Shown here in pieces: positions 13,958-21,786 of a DNA stretch of 33,465 nucleotides. Every line of letters begins with the position of its first letter. The first letter of the stretch is position 1. The translations under genes and the position numbers were made by a program. Location of the stretch: NCBI RefSeq assembly GCF_001418335.1, contig NZ_LIPP01000220.1:1-33465 (forward strand), read 5' to 3'. The DNA is from Streptomyces aurantiacus. GTDB lineage: Bacteria; Actinomycetota; Actinomycetes; Streptomycetales; Streptomycetaceae. The notes under the pieces are model-generated. The model did no database searches. It had not been told where the DNA came from and saw nothing but the letters and a program-made list of their open reading frames with translations.

Positions 13958-14974
13958 GTGAAACCCGCCCCCGCGCCCGTGCTCTTCACCGGCCCCTTCG
14001 CCCTCGCGACCCTCGCGACCCTCTCGATCCCGGACGCGCCCGCCTTCCCCGCCCTCGTCACCGCTCAGGGCCGGGTGCTGGACCTCCGGGCCGCCTTCGA
14101 CGACGAGCGGCTGACCGTGCGCGGACTCCTGGACGACTGGCGGACGGTCCTGCCGCGGCTGCGGTCCCTGGCGGTCGGCAGCGCGGACGGCAGCACGGAG
14201 AAGGGGGAGCCGCTGGCCGGCTTCCGGGTGCACGCGCCCGTCGAGCCGCGTCAGGTGTTCCAGTCGGGCGCCAACTACCGGCAGCACGTGATCGATCTGC
14301 ATGTGGCCCACCGCGCCCCGGGTGACGACCGCCCCGAGGAGGAGCGGCGGGCCGAGGCCGCCGAGCTCATGGACCGGCGGGCCGCCGACGACCGGCCGTA
14401 CATGTTCATCGGCCTGCCGAGCGCGATCACGGGCCCGTTCGACGACGTCGTACTCCCCGCCTGGGCCGAGGAGCCGGACTGGGAGCTGGAACTGGCCGCC
14501 GTCATCGGCCGCCCCGCGCACCGGCTCTCCCCCGGCGAGGCCCTGGAGTACGTCGCCGGGTACACCATCGCCAACGACCTCACCGACCGCGCCACGGTGT
14601 TCCGGCGTGACATGCCGCAGATCGGGACCGACTGGCTGCGCAGCAAGAACGCGCCCGGTTTCACGCCACTCGGCCCGTGGATCGTGCCCGCCGAGTCGAT
14701 CGCGGACCCCGACGACCTCCAGGTCACGCTGAAGCTCAACGGCGACACCATGCAGGACGAGTCCACCGAGGACATGCTCTTCAATGTGGCGCGCACGGTG
14801 GCGTACGCCTCCCAGAACGCCCAGTTGCTCCCCGGGGACCTGGTGCTCACGGGCTCCCCCGCAGGCAACGGCATGCACTGGGGCCGGCTGCTGCGCGACG
14901 GCGACGTCATGGACGGGTCGATCACCGGGCTCGGCGCGCAGCGCACCCGCTGTGTGGCGGAGGTGGAGGCATGA
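13958..14974 (+). CDS. fumarylacetoacetate hydrolase family protein (operon gene 1)
   Basis: A FAH-superfamily enzyme of about 338 residues. The core begins at RQVFQSGANYRQHVIDLH. Metal ligands are seen as Glu-x-Glu in DWELELAAVIG and the Asp in TIANDLTDR; GSPAGNGMHWGR near the end matches the conserved GTPxG region. The family covers hydrolysis of acylpyruvates and decarboxylation or hydration of 2-oxo-enoic acids after meta ring cleavage. Within this operon a lower-pathway C-C bond step is likely. AGGAGG lies 8 bases before GTG 13958 and only 2 before an ATG at 13952, so I prefer the GTG; the difference is two residues. The 3' end overlaps the next ATG (ATGA). Confidence 0.88.
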   Translation: MKPAPAPVLFTGPFALATLATLSIPDAPAFPALVTAQGRVLDLRAAFDDERLTVRGLLDDWRTVLPRLRSLAVGSADGSTEKGEPLAGFRVHAPVEPRQVFQSGANYRQHVIDLHVAHRAPGDDRPEEERRAEAAELMDRRAADDRPYMFIGLPSAITGPFDDVVLPAWAEEPDWELELAAVIGRPAHRLSPGEALEYVAGYTIANDLTDRATVFRRDMPQIGTDWLRSKNAPGFTPLGPWIVPAESIADPDDLQVTLKLNGDTMQDESTEDMLFNVARTVAYASQNAQLLPGDLVLTGSPAGNGMHWGRLLRDGDVMDGSITGLGAQRTRCVAEVEA

Positions 14975-15933
14975 CGCTCGACCGCACCGACCCGGAGAGC
15001 GAGATCGCGCGGGCCGCCGAGGCGTTCGGCAACTGGGGGCGTTGGGGCGCGGACGACCGGCTCGGCACCCTCAACTTCCTCGACGAGGCCAAGCGCCGCC
15101 AGGGCGCCTCCCTCGTACGACGAGGTGTCAGCTTCTCCCTGTCGCAGCGCTTCGACATGGACGGCCCGCAGAAGGGCTGGCGGCGCCGGACCAATCCGGT
15201 GCACACGATGCTCGACACCGGCACCGACGCCTCCCTCGGTCTCCAGGGCTTTCCGCACGGGATCGGCGGCGCCGACGACGTCATCGCCATGCCGTTGCAG
15301 TGCTCCACGCAGTGGGACGGGCTCGGCCACATCTTCGACCACGGCAGGGCCTGGAACGGCCGGGACGCCGCGAAGACCGTGACCTCCGACGGCGACCTGG
15401 TGACCGGCATCGAGCACATGGCCCCGTACGTCGCCGGGCGCGGGGTCCTGCTCGACGTGGGCCATGTCGTCGGCACGGACGGCGAGTTGCTCGACGGGTT
15501 CGCCATCACCGAGGAGCACCTCACCGCGACGGCCGAGGCGCACGGGGTGGCCGTGGGGCGCGGCGACCTCGTGCTGGTGCGCACGGGGCGGCTCGCGCGG
15601 GCGCGGCGCGAGGGCTGGGGCGAGTACGCGGGCGGGCCCTCGCCCGGTCTGTCGTTCACGACGGCGGGCTGGCTGCACCGCACCGAGATCGCGGCGATCG
15701 CCACCGACACCTGGGGCTTCGAGGTCCGCCCGAACGAATTCGAGCACGCCTTCCAGCCGCTGCACCAGGTGGCCATCCCCAACATGGGCCTGCTCATCGG
15801 CGAGATGTGGGACCTGGACGCGCTCGCCGCCGACTGCGCCACGGACGGCGTCCACGAGTTCTGGCTGACCGCGGCGCCCCTGCCCATCACCGGCGCCGTC
15901 GGCTCGCCCGTCAACCCGATCGCCGTCAAGTGA
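14971..15933 (+). CDS. cyclase family protein (kynurenine-formamidase-like hydrolase)
   Basis: A 320-residue protein of the cyclase/kynurenine formamidase superfamily, metal-dependent hydrolases. The metal-site region is QWDGLGHIFDHG (about residues 114-125), a variant of the family HxGTHxDxPxH in which the first His is replaced by Trp while Asp116, His120 and His124 remain. The C-terminal RPNEFEHAFQPLHQVAIPNMG and EFWLTAAPLPI also fit the long (~320-residue) branch. Known members hydrolyse N-formylkynurenine or cyclic/enol-type compounds. In this operon it may open a lactone or hydrolyse an amide or ester intermediate; the substrate is unknown. It is coupled to the preceding gene by an ATGA overlap. 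Confidence 0.85.
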   Translation: MTLDRTDPESEIARAAEAFGNWGRWGADDRLGTLNFLDEAKRRQGASLVRRGVSFSLSQRFDMDGPQKGWRRRTNPVHTMLDTGTDASLGLQGFPHGIGGADDVIAMPLQCSTQWDGLGHIFDHGRAWNGRDAAKTVTSDGDLVTGIEHMAPYVAGRGVLLDVGHVVGTDGELLDGFAITEEHLTATAEAHGVAVGRGDLVLVRTGRLARARREGWGEYAGGPSPGLSFTTAGWLHRTEIAAIATDTWGFEVRPNEFEHAFQPLHQVAIPNMGLLIGEMWDLDALAADCATDGVHEFWLTAAPLPITGAVGSPVNPIAVK

Positions 15934-15968
15934 CCAGCCAAGTGGCTGACGGAACAAGGGAGTTCCCC

Positions 15969-17186
15969 ATGAGCACAGCACCGACCACAGCACCGGTCTC
16001 AGCACCGACCTCAGCAACCCGCAGCGTTCTCGTCGTCGGCGGCGGCGCGGCCGGCAACGCCGTCACGATCCTGCTGCGCCGCGCCGGGATCGCGGTGGAC
16101 CTGATCGAGGCGGCGGACGACTGGAACGCGACCGCGGGATCCGGCATCACCCTCCAGGGCAACGCGCTGCGCGTGCTGCGCGAGCTCGGCGTGTGGGAGC
16201 AGGTGCGGGCGTCCGGGTACGGGTTCGACGCCGTCGGCATCACCGCTCCGGACGGCACCGTGCTGCACGTCGCCGAGGACGTGCGCACCGGCGGCGACGA
16301 CCTGCCCGCCACGGTCGGTATGCAGCGCCCCCGACTCCAGAGCATCCTGATCGACGCCGTCCGCGCGAGCGGGGCCCGGATCCGCCTGGGCACCCGGGCC
16401 GAGTCCCTGGACCAGGACGGCAATGGCAATGGCAATGGCAATGGCAATGGCAATCATGATCGTGATCGTGATGGCGTCACCGTGCGGTTCACCGACGGCA
16501 CCGTGGGCCGGTACGACCTCGTGGTCGCGGCCGACGGTCTCGGCTCCGCCACCCGCTCCGCCATCGGCATCACGGACAAGCCCGAACCCACCGGCATGGC
16601 GATCTGGCGGGTGGCCGCACCCCGCCCGGCCGGCGTGACCCGGACCGACCTCGCCTACGGCGGCCCGGCCTACATCGCGGGCTACTGCCCCACCAGCGAC
16701 AGCACCCTGTACGCGTACGTCGTCGAGGCCTGCCGTGATCGCGCCGCCATCCCGCGGGAATCGTACGCCGACGAGATGCGCGGCCTGGCCGCCGCCTACG
16801 GTGGCTGCTGGCCCGAGATCACCGAGCACATCACCGACCCGGCGAAGGTGAACTACACCTGGTTCGACCGGATGCTGGTCGAGGGCTCCTGGCACCGCGG
16901 CCGGGTCGTCCTCGTCGGGGACGCCGCGCACTGCTGCCCGCCGACCCTCGCGCAGGGCGCCGCCCTGTCGCTGGAGGACGCCTGGGTGCTCGCGCGGATG
17001 CTGACGTCCGCCGACGTGTGGGACGACGCGCTGCTGCAGGCGTACTACGAGCGGCGCATCGCCCGCGTGCGGCCCGTCGTCGAGGCGTCCGTGCGGATCG
17101 GGCAGTGGCAGCTCGACGGCGACCGGGACGCCGATGTCCCCGGACTGATGGGCCGCACCATGTCGGCTCTCCGGGAGCTGCCGTGA
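15969..17186 (+). CDS. FAD-dependent aromatic monooxygenase with Gly-Asn repeat
   Basis: A group A flavoprotein hydroxylase of 405 residues. The N-terminal dinucleotide motif is VVGGGAAGN (residues 22-30). The FAD-ribityl motif is VGDAAHCCPPTLAQGAALSLEDA (about 316-338), with the second pyrophosphate/NAD(P)H motif around ADGLGSATR (188-196). Such enzymes insert one oxygen into a phenolic or hydroxy-N-heteroaromatic acid (salicylate- or 6-hydroxynicotinate-hydroxylase type) and probably prepare the ring for the dioxygenase at 18233. Oddly, residues 151-168 are six Gly-Asn pairs followed by HDRDRD, encoded by a hexanucleotide repeat in a surface loop between two strands. The ATG is preceded by AAGGGAG at long spacing. 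The stop overlaps the next gene's GTG. Confidence 0.9.
   Translation: MSTAPTTAPVSAPTSATRSVLVVGGGAAGNAVTILLRRAGIAVDLIEAADDWNATAGSGITLQGNALRVLRELGVWEQVRASGYGFDAVGITAPDGTVLHVAEDVRTGGDDLPATVGMQRPRLQSILIDAVRASGARIRLGTRAESLDQDGNGNGNGNGNGNHDRDRDGVTVRFTDGTVGRYDLVVAADGLGSATRSAIGITDKPEPTGMAIWRVAAPRPAGVTRTDLAYGGPAYIAGYCPTSDSTLYAYVVEACRDRAAIPRESYADEMRGLAAAYGGCWPEITEHITDPAKVNYTWFDRMLVEGSWHRGRVVLVGDAAHCCPPTLAQGAALSLEDAWVLARMLTSADVWDDALLQAYYERRIARVRPVVEASVRIGQWQLDGDRDADVPGLMGRTMSALRELP
16419..16472 (+). repeat. in-frame hexanucleotide repeat (GGCAAT)6 plus (CRTGAT)3
   Basis: Six perfect GGCAAT units run from 16419 to 16454, followed by CATGAT, CGTGAT, CGTGAT to 16472. It lies inside the monooxygenase gene and encodes Gly-Asn x6 then HDRDRD. 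Unit changes keep the frame. Confidence 0.95.
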
Positions 17187-18223
17187 CCACGCCGACCGTC
17201 GACGTACACGCCCACATCCTGCTGCCCGAGGTCGAGGCCCTGGTCGACGGCCTGCCGGGCCTGGCCGGCGCGCGAGCCCTGGACGCCCGCCGCAACGGAC
17301 CCGCCGCGCTCGCCGTCAACGGCCCCATGGTGCGCGAGCGCATCGCCTTGCTGACCGACGTGACCGCCCGCCTCGCCGCGATGGACGGCCAGGGCGTGGA
17401 CGTGCAACTGGTCAGCCCCTCTCCTTCCCACTATCACTACTGGACGGACGGGGAGGCGGCCGAGAAGGTGTACCGGCTGGCCAACGAGGCCACTGCGGCG
17501 CACTGTTCGGCAGCCCCGAGCCGACTGCGCGGCCTGGGACTCGTACCGCTCCAGCATCCCGGGCAGACGGTGCGCGCGCTCGAACACGCCCTGGGTCTCG
17601 GCCTGTTGGGGGTGGAGATATCCAGTCACGCCCCGGCCCGCGAACTGTCCGATCCGGCGTACGAGCCGTTCTGGGCCCGCGCGGAGGAGAGCGGCGCGAT
17701 CGTCTTCCTGCACCCCTTCGGCTGCACGCTCGACGAGCGCCTGGACCGGTGGTATCTGTCCAACACCGTCGGACAGCCCACCGAGAACGCCGTCGCGCTC
17801 TCACATCTGATCTTCTCCGGAGTACTCGACCGCCATCCCGGACTGAAGCTCGTCGCAGCGCACGGCGGCGGCTATCTGCCCACCCACATCGGCCGCTCCG
17901 ACCACGCCTGGACCACTCGCCCGGACGCCGGCGCGGGCTGCGCGCACCTGCCCAGCAGCTATCTGAAACAGCTGTACTTCGACTCGCTCGTCCACGACCC
18001 GCAGGTGCTGCGCGAGCTGGTGCGGGTGGCAGGCGCCGACCGGGTGCTGCTCGGGTCCGACTTCCCCTTCGACATGGGCACCGAGAACCCCGTCGGCGCC
18101 CTGCGCGCCGCGCGCCTGTCCGACGCCGACTTCCACGCCGTCCGCGGCGGCAACGCCGCCACCCTGCTCGACCTCGACCTCGACCTCGACTTCGACCTCG
18201 ACATCGACCGCACCGTCACCTGA
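17183..18223 (+). CDS. amidohydrolase family protein, ACMSD-like decarboxylase
   Basis: A 346-residue amidohydrolase_2 protein starting VDVHAHILLPE. Metal ligands are His9 and His11 (DVHAH), His177 (FLHPFG), His227 (AAHGGG) and Asp293 (LGSDFPF), the set found in aminocarboxymuconate-semialdehyde decarboxylase and gamma-resorcylate decarboxylase. A non-oxidative decarboxylation of the ring-cleavage product or of a hydroxybenzoate is the likely role. The GTG at 17183 overlaps the monooxygenase stop (GTGA) and starts directly at the family N-terminus; an upstream extension would run inside the previous gene. The C-terminus ends in an acidic LDLDLDLDFDLDID tail coded by a 6-bp repeat that is not part of the fold. 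Confidence 0.9.
   Translation: MTTPTVDVHAHILLPEVEALVDGLPGLAGARALDARRNGPAALAVNGPMVRERIALLTDVTARLAAMDGQGVDVQLVSPSPSHYHYWTDGEAAEKVYRLANEATAAHCSAAPSRLRGLGLVPLQHPGQTVRALEHALGLGLLGVEISSHAPARELSDPAYEPFWARAEESGAIVFLHPFGCTLDERLDRWYLSNTVGQPTENAVALSHLIFSGVLDRHPGLKLVAAHGGGYLPTHIGRSDHAWTTRPDAGAGCAHLPSSYLKQLYFDSLVHDPQVLRELVRVAGADRVLLGSDFPFDMGTENPVGALRAARLSDADFHAVRGGNAATLLDLDLDLDFDLDIDRTVT
18167..18208 (+). repeat. in-frame hexanucleotide repeat (CTCGAC)7
   Basis: Seven units of CTCGAC, the fifth TTCGAC and the last ATCGAC, at the 3' end of the amidohydrolase gene. They encode LD-LD-LD-LD-FD-LD-ID five codons before the stop. Confidence 0.95.
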
Positions 18224-18232
18224 GGAGGACCC

Positions 18233-19171
18233 ATGAGCCCACGTCTGCTCACCCACCTGCGCCACGTCGACCTGGCGGTGCCCGACTACGACAAGCAGCT
18301 CGACTTCTACTCCGGTGTCTGGGGCCTGACCAAGGTCGCGGAGGACTCCGGCATCTCCTTCCTGGCCGCGGAGGGCTCACCCGAGCAGTACGTGGTGCGG
18401 CTGCGCAAGGCCGGCGAGAAGCGGCTCGACCTCGTCTCCTACGGGGCGGCGAGCCCGGCCGACGTCGACACGCTGGCGGCGCGACTCCTCGCGGGCGGCG
18501 TCCAGTTGGTCTCCCAGCCCGGCGCGGTGGACACGCCGGGCGGCGGCTACGGCTTCCGCTTCTTCGATGTCGACGGCCGCACCATCGAGGTCTCCGCCGA
18601 CGTCGAGGTCAGGCAGCACCGCAAGATCGAGGAGAAGGAGGCGATCCCGGTCAAGCTGTCGCACGTCGTCCTCAACTCGCCCGATCTCGACCGCACCCGT
18701 CAGTGGTACGAGCGCCACCTCGGCTTCGCGCTCTCCGACACGCTGAGCTCGCCGCACATGGGCGAGGTCATGCACTTCATGCGGATCAGCAACCAGCACC
18801 ACTCGATGGCCATCGCCCGGGGCCCGCACACCGCCCTGCACCACGTCTCCTTCGAGATGCGCGGCATCGACGAGTACATGCGCGGTTCCGGCCGTGTGAT
18901 GCGCGCGGGCTTCCAGAAGGTCTGGGGTCCGGGCCGGCACATGGCGGGCGACAACACCTTCACCTACTTCCTCGACCCGCACGGCAACACCGTCGAGTAC
19001 ACGACCGAGCTGGAGCTGCTCGACGAGGACACCTGGCACCCGCACGTATACGACTTCTCCCGGCCCGAGGTCACCGACCAGTGGGGCACGGCCAACGCAA
19101 TGAACGAGCTGATCGCCAAGGAGTCCTTCAACGACCCCGACCGCGGCGTGTTCGTCGCCCCACCGGTCTGA
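18233..19171 (+). CDS. VOC family extradiol ring-cleavage dioxygenase
   Basis: A 312-residue protein with two VOC (glyoxalase/bleomycin) modules, the type I extradiol dioxygenase layout. The N-terminal module (about 8-125) is structural. The C-terminal module (about 141-265) has the iron ligands His144 (LSHVVLN), His203 or His204 (LHHVSFE) and Glu255 (NTVEYTTE), matching BphC-type enzymes (His146/His210/Glu260). It should open a catechol or similar diol next to the hydroxyls, giving a semialdehyde or acyl-type product for the FAH-family hydrolases and decarboxylase around it. GAGGAGG lies just before the ATG. The extended C-terminal tail (ESFNDPDRGVFVAPPV) is common in such enzymes. The substrate is not readable. 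Confidence 0.88.
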   Translation: MSPRLLTHLRHVDLAVPDYDKQLDFYSGVWGLTKVAEDSGISFLAAEGSPEQYVVRLRKAGEKRLDLVSYGAASPADVDTLAARLLAGGVQLVSQPGAVDTPGGGYGFRFFDVDGRTIEVSADVEVRQHRKIEEKEAIPVKLSHVVLNSPDLDRTRQWYERHLGFALSDTLSSPHMGEVMHFMRISNQHHSMAIARGPHTALHHVSFEMRGIDEYMRGSGRVMRAGFQKVWGPGRHMAGDNTFTYFLDPHGNTVEYTTELELLDEDTWHPHVYDFSRPEVTDQWGTANAMNELIAKESFNDPDRGVFVAPPV

Positions 19172-19209
19172 GCCGGGTCCCGCCGCCCCGCACGCCAGGA
19201 GACACCCGC

Positions 19210-20190
19210 ATGCGATTCGCCACGTACACCCCACATGACCGTCCGCATCGGACGCACGTCGCCGTGGTCGAGCCGGACGGCACCCTGCGCCCCCTGCCCG
19301 GCGTCGGCTCGCTCGGTGAACTCCTCGTCGGAGGGGGCGGCTTGTCGGCTCTGCTGGACGCGGGCGCGGCGGCCCTCGGCGTACCGCCCGGCCCGCACGT
19401 CTCCCAGGTGCGGCTGCTGCCTCCGCTCCGGCCCACGTCCGTACGGGACTTCGTCACCTTCGAGGAACACGTCGAGGGTGTGCGCCGCGCCGTGGACGGC
19501 GTGAGCGGCGTGCCGGAGCAGTGGTACGCGGCACCGACGTTCTACTTCACCAACCCGCACGCGGTGTTCGGCCCGCACGACGACATCCCCGTCCCGCCCG
19601 GTACGGCCGCCCTCGACTTCGAACTCGAAGTCGCCGCCGTCATCGGCCGCGAGGGCAGTGACCTCACCGCCGAACAGGCCCGCGAGCACATCGTCGGCTA
19701 CACGGTCTTCAACGACTGGTCCGCGCGCGACCTGCAGTCCGCCGAGATGAGGGTGGGCCTCGGCCCCTGCAAGGGCAAGGACACCGCCACGACCCTGGGC
19801 CCGTACCTGGTGACCGTCGACGAGCTGGAGCCGTACCGCGACGGCGACGGCTTTCTGCGTCTCGCGCTGACCGCGGAGATCAACGGCCACGTGGTCGGCA
19901 GGGACCTGCTGTCCAACATGAGCTGGACCTTCGAGGAGATGGTCGCCTACGCCTCCCGCGGCACCCGGGTCGTACCCGGCGACGTGCTGGGCTCGGGCAC
20001 CTGCGGCAACGGCGGCTGCCTCGCCGAACTGTGGGGGCGGCGAGGCGAACAGAGCCCGCCGCCACTGCAACCCGGCGACACCGTGACCCTCACCGTGGAA
20101 GGCATCGGCTCCGTCACCAACACCGTCGTGCCCGGCCCGGCCCCCGTCCCGCTGCCCGCCGGCCGGCGCCGCTCGCGGGAGCGGCCGTGA
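19210..20190 (+). CDS. fumarylacetoacetate hydrolase family protein (operon gene 6)
   Basis: A second FAH-superfamily enzyme of 326 residues, clearly different from the one at 13958 and closer to true fumarylacetoacetases. Features are FVTFEEHVEG with the catalytic His near 87, FELEVAAVIG with metal Glu138 and Glu140, NDWSARD with Asp169, and GKDTATTLGPYLVT and GSGTCGNGGC later. It probably hydrolyses a 2,4-diketo acid or equivalent from ring cleavage. A GGAG precedes the ATG; in-frame upstream sequence belongs to the dioxygenase region in another frame. It is the last gene of the operon, closed by a hairpin at 20205. The C-terminal PAGRRRSRERP is a basic extension of no known role. Confidence 0.88.
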   Translation: MRFATYTPHDRPHRTHVAVVEPDGTLRPLPGVGSLGELLVGGGGLSALLDAGAAALGVPPGPHVSQVRLLPPLRPTSVRDFVTFEEHVEGVRRAVDGVSGVPEQWYAAPTFYFTNPHAVFGPHDDIPVPPGTAALDFELEVAAVIGREGSDLTAEQAREHIVGYTVFNDWSARDLQSAEMRVGLGPCKGKDTATTLGPYLVTVDELEPYRDGDGFLRLALTAEINGHVVGRDLLSNMSWTFEEMVAYASRGTRVVPGDVLGSGTCGNGGCLAELWGRRGEQSPPPLQPGDTVTLTVEGIGSVTNTVVPGPAPVPLPAGRRRSRERP

Positions 20191-20204
20191 GCGACTCGCG
20201 GCGC

Positions 20205-20233
20205 CGGCGGTTCGCCGGAAAGCGGAACCGCCG
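20205..20233 (+). terminator. hairpin terminator of the aromatic operon
   Basis: CGGCGGTTC (20205-20213) and GAACCGCCG (20225-20233) form a perfect 9-bp stem with an 11-base loop, 14 bases after the last stop codon. Confidence 0.65.
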
Positions 20234-20598
20234 CCGCCGGGCCGCCTCTTGCGGTTGGTGAGAGTTCCCTGCGCCGCTGTGAAGATTCGCCGCAGACCGA
20301 CGACGCTGTCGGGTCCGGACAGTGGAACCGGCCACGGGATGGCTGAGAATGCCGCCAACTTGTGGGGACACTTCAGAGATTGACGCCATATCAGTTTCCG
20401 GTGGGCACCTCTCTGCGCGGCGGGCCCACGGTGATAACATCGCCGCATCTGCGGCCTTGATCCACTTCGTTTCCGTGGTGATCCGAGGTCAGCCTGCTCT
20501 TCGTAGTAGCGCTCATGCAGTTCCCAGCGAGTGCGCCGCGGATCCTCCCGGGGCGTGCTCCGGCGATGCCTGCATGTCGCGCCCCGGGAAAGGTATCG
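20234..20598. other. intergenic region upstream of the conservon
   Basis: About 365 bases without a supportable gene. GATAACAT at 20433-20440 is a possible -10 region and a small CCGC-ATCT-GCGG hairpin follows. The conservon promoter should lie here. Confidence 0.5.
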
Positions 20599-21786
20599 AT
20601 GAATCGAGACGTGCTCCTATGGTGCCTCGCTGTGGTGGCGGCGATATCCGCCGCCGCAGCCGTGGCACTCATCGTCCGCACCAGAGCCCTGGGGGCCAGA
20701 AAGAGGAAGTTCGAGGCCGAGTCGGCGCAGCGGCTGGCAGAGGCCGAGCGTTCACTTCTGACAGCGCGTACCGACTTGCAGAAGTTCCGTGACGAGCAGG
20801 ACAGTGCCCTCCAGGAGGCCGAACGGACGGCGGAGGAGAGCACGAAGGCGGTCCTCAAGGGCGCCGCGCGCTTCCTGCAGAGCCTCGCGGCCGAACAGAC
20901 CACGCTCCTGGACGGCATCCAGCGCAAGTACGGCGGACACGCCGTCCTCGCCGACCTGCTGGACGTCAACCACGCCAACGCGCAGATGGCCCGCAAGGCC
21001 CAGGGCATCGCGGTCATGTGCGGTGCCCCGCTGGGCCGCCGCAACCAGCCCGCCAGTGTCTACGACGTGGTGCGCAGCGCCCAGGGGCAGATCCGCAACT
21101 TCAGCCGGGTCGAGATCATGCAGCAGAGCGGGATCGCGCTGAAGGCGTCCGCTGTCGCGCCGGTCGCCCTCGCCGTCGCCGAACTGCTCGACAACGCCGC
21201 CAGTTTCTCGCAGCACGACGCGCCCATCGAGGTGACGTTCCAGCGCGTGCAGAGCAACCTGTGCATCGTGATCGACGACGCCGGTGTCGGCATGAGCGAC
21301 GAGGACCGGCAGAAGGCGACGGCGCTGCTGTCCGGTGACAACGTCCCCCGCCTCTCCCAGCTCGGTACCCAGCCGAAGTTCGGACTCCCCGTCGTCGGCC
21401 TGAACGCGCGCCAGTACGGGTTCAAGGTGGACGTCACCGGAGTTTCCCGGTACGGCGGTGTCCGGGCCGTCGTCCTGCTGCCTGAGGAGCTGTGGACCAT
21501 GGAGGAGACCCCGCCGCCCGTCCAGGAAACCCCGGTGAGACGGATCCGCCACATCCCGATGGCGGAGGACGAGCCCGAGGACCGTACGGTGCACGGCCTG
21601 CCGAAGCGGGGGGAGCGCCAGGCCCCGACGGCGAGTGTCACCGACGCCGGGGGCAGCTCCGGCAAGAGCGCGCGAACGCTCAAGAAGGCCAGCCGAGGTG
21701 CCGGTGGCCTGGCCGCGATTCAACGCGGCACCATGTCGGGCCGTGCCGTGGAGGTTCCGTCGTCCGAAGGGACTGAGGACGCATGA
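20599..21786 (+). CDS. cvnA: conservon protein CvnA, membrane ATPase/sensor-kinase-like
   Basis: The 395-residue protein has one transmembrane segment (about residues 5-26), then a coiled coil (about 35-105) and a histidine-kinase-like ATPase domain. The N box is ELLDNA (195-200) and the G box DDAGVGM (226-232). A kinase-type dimerisation helix with a possible phosphoacceptor lies around LLDVNHANAQMARKAQG. No extracytoplasmic sensor domain is present. The C-terminal ~90 residues are disordered and charged. In Streptomyces, CvnA to CvnD form a membrane-associated complex resembling eukaryotic G-protein coupling and affect development and antibiotic production. The start is at ATG 20599, with AAAGG 5 bases upstream; the 28-codon upstream extension has no such site. 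The stop overlaps cvnB (ATGA). Confidence 0.92.
   Translation: MNRDVLLWCLAVVAAISAAAAVALIVRTRALGARKRKFEAESAQRLAEAERSLLTARTDLQKFRDEQDSALQEAERTAEESTKAVLKGAARFLQSLAAEQTTLLDGIQRKYGGHAVLADLLDVNHANAQMARKAQGIAVMCGAPLGRRNQPASVYDVVRSAQGQIRNFSRVEIMQQSGIALKASAVAPVALAVAELLDNAASFSQHDAPIEVTFQRVQSNLCIVIDDAGVGMSDEDRQKATALLSGDNVPRLSQLGTQPKFGLPVVGLNARQYGFKVDVTGVSRYGGVRAVVLLPEELWTMEETPPPVQETPVRRIRHIPMAEDEPEDRTVHGLPKRGERQAPTASVTDAGGSSGKSARTLKKASRGAGGLAAIQRGTMSGRAVEVPSSEGTEDA

Noticed and set aside
13958..20190. Assignment of the operon to the kynurenine/3-hydroxyanthranilate pathway
   Set aside because: The cyclase, FAD monooxygenase and ACMSD-like types would fit, but there is no kynureninase and the dioxygenase is VOC type, not the cupin-type 3-hydroxyanthranilate dioxygenase.
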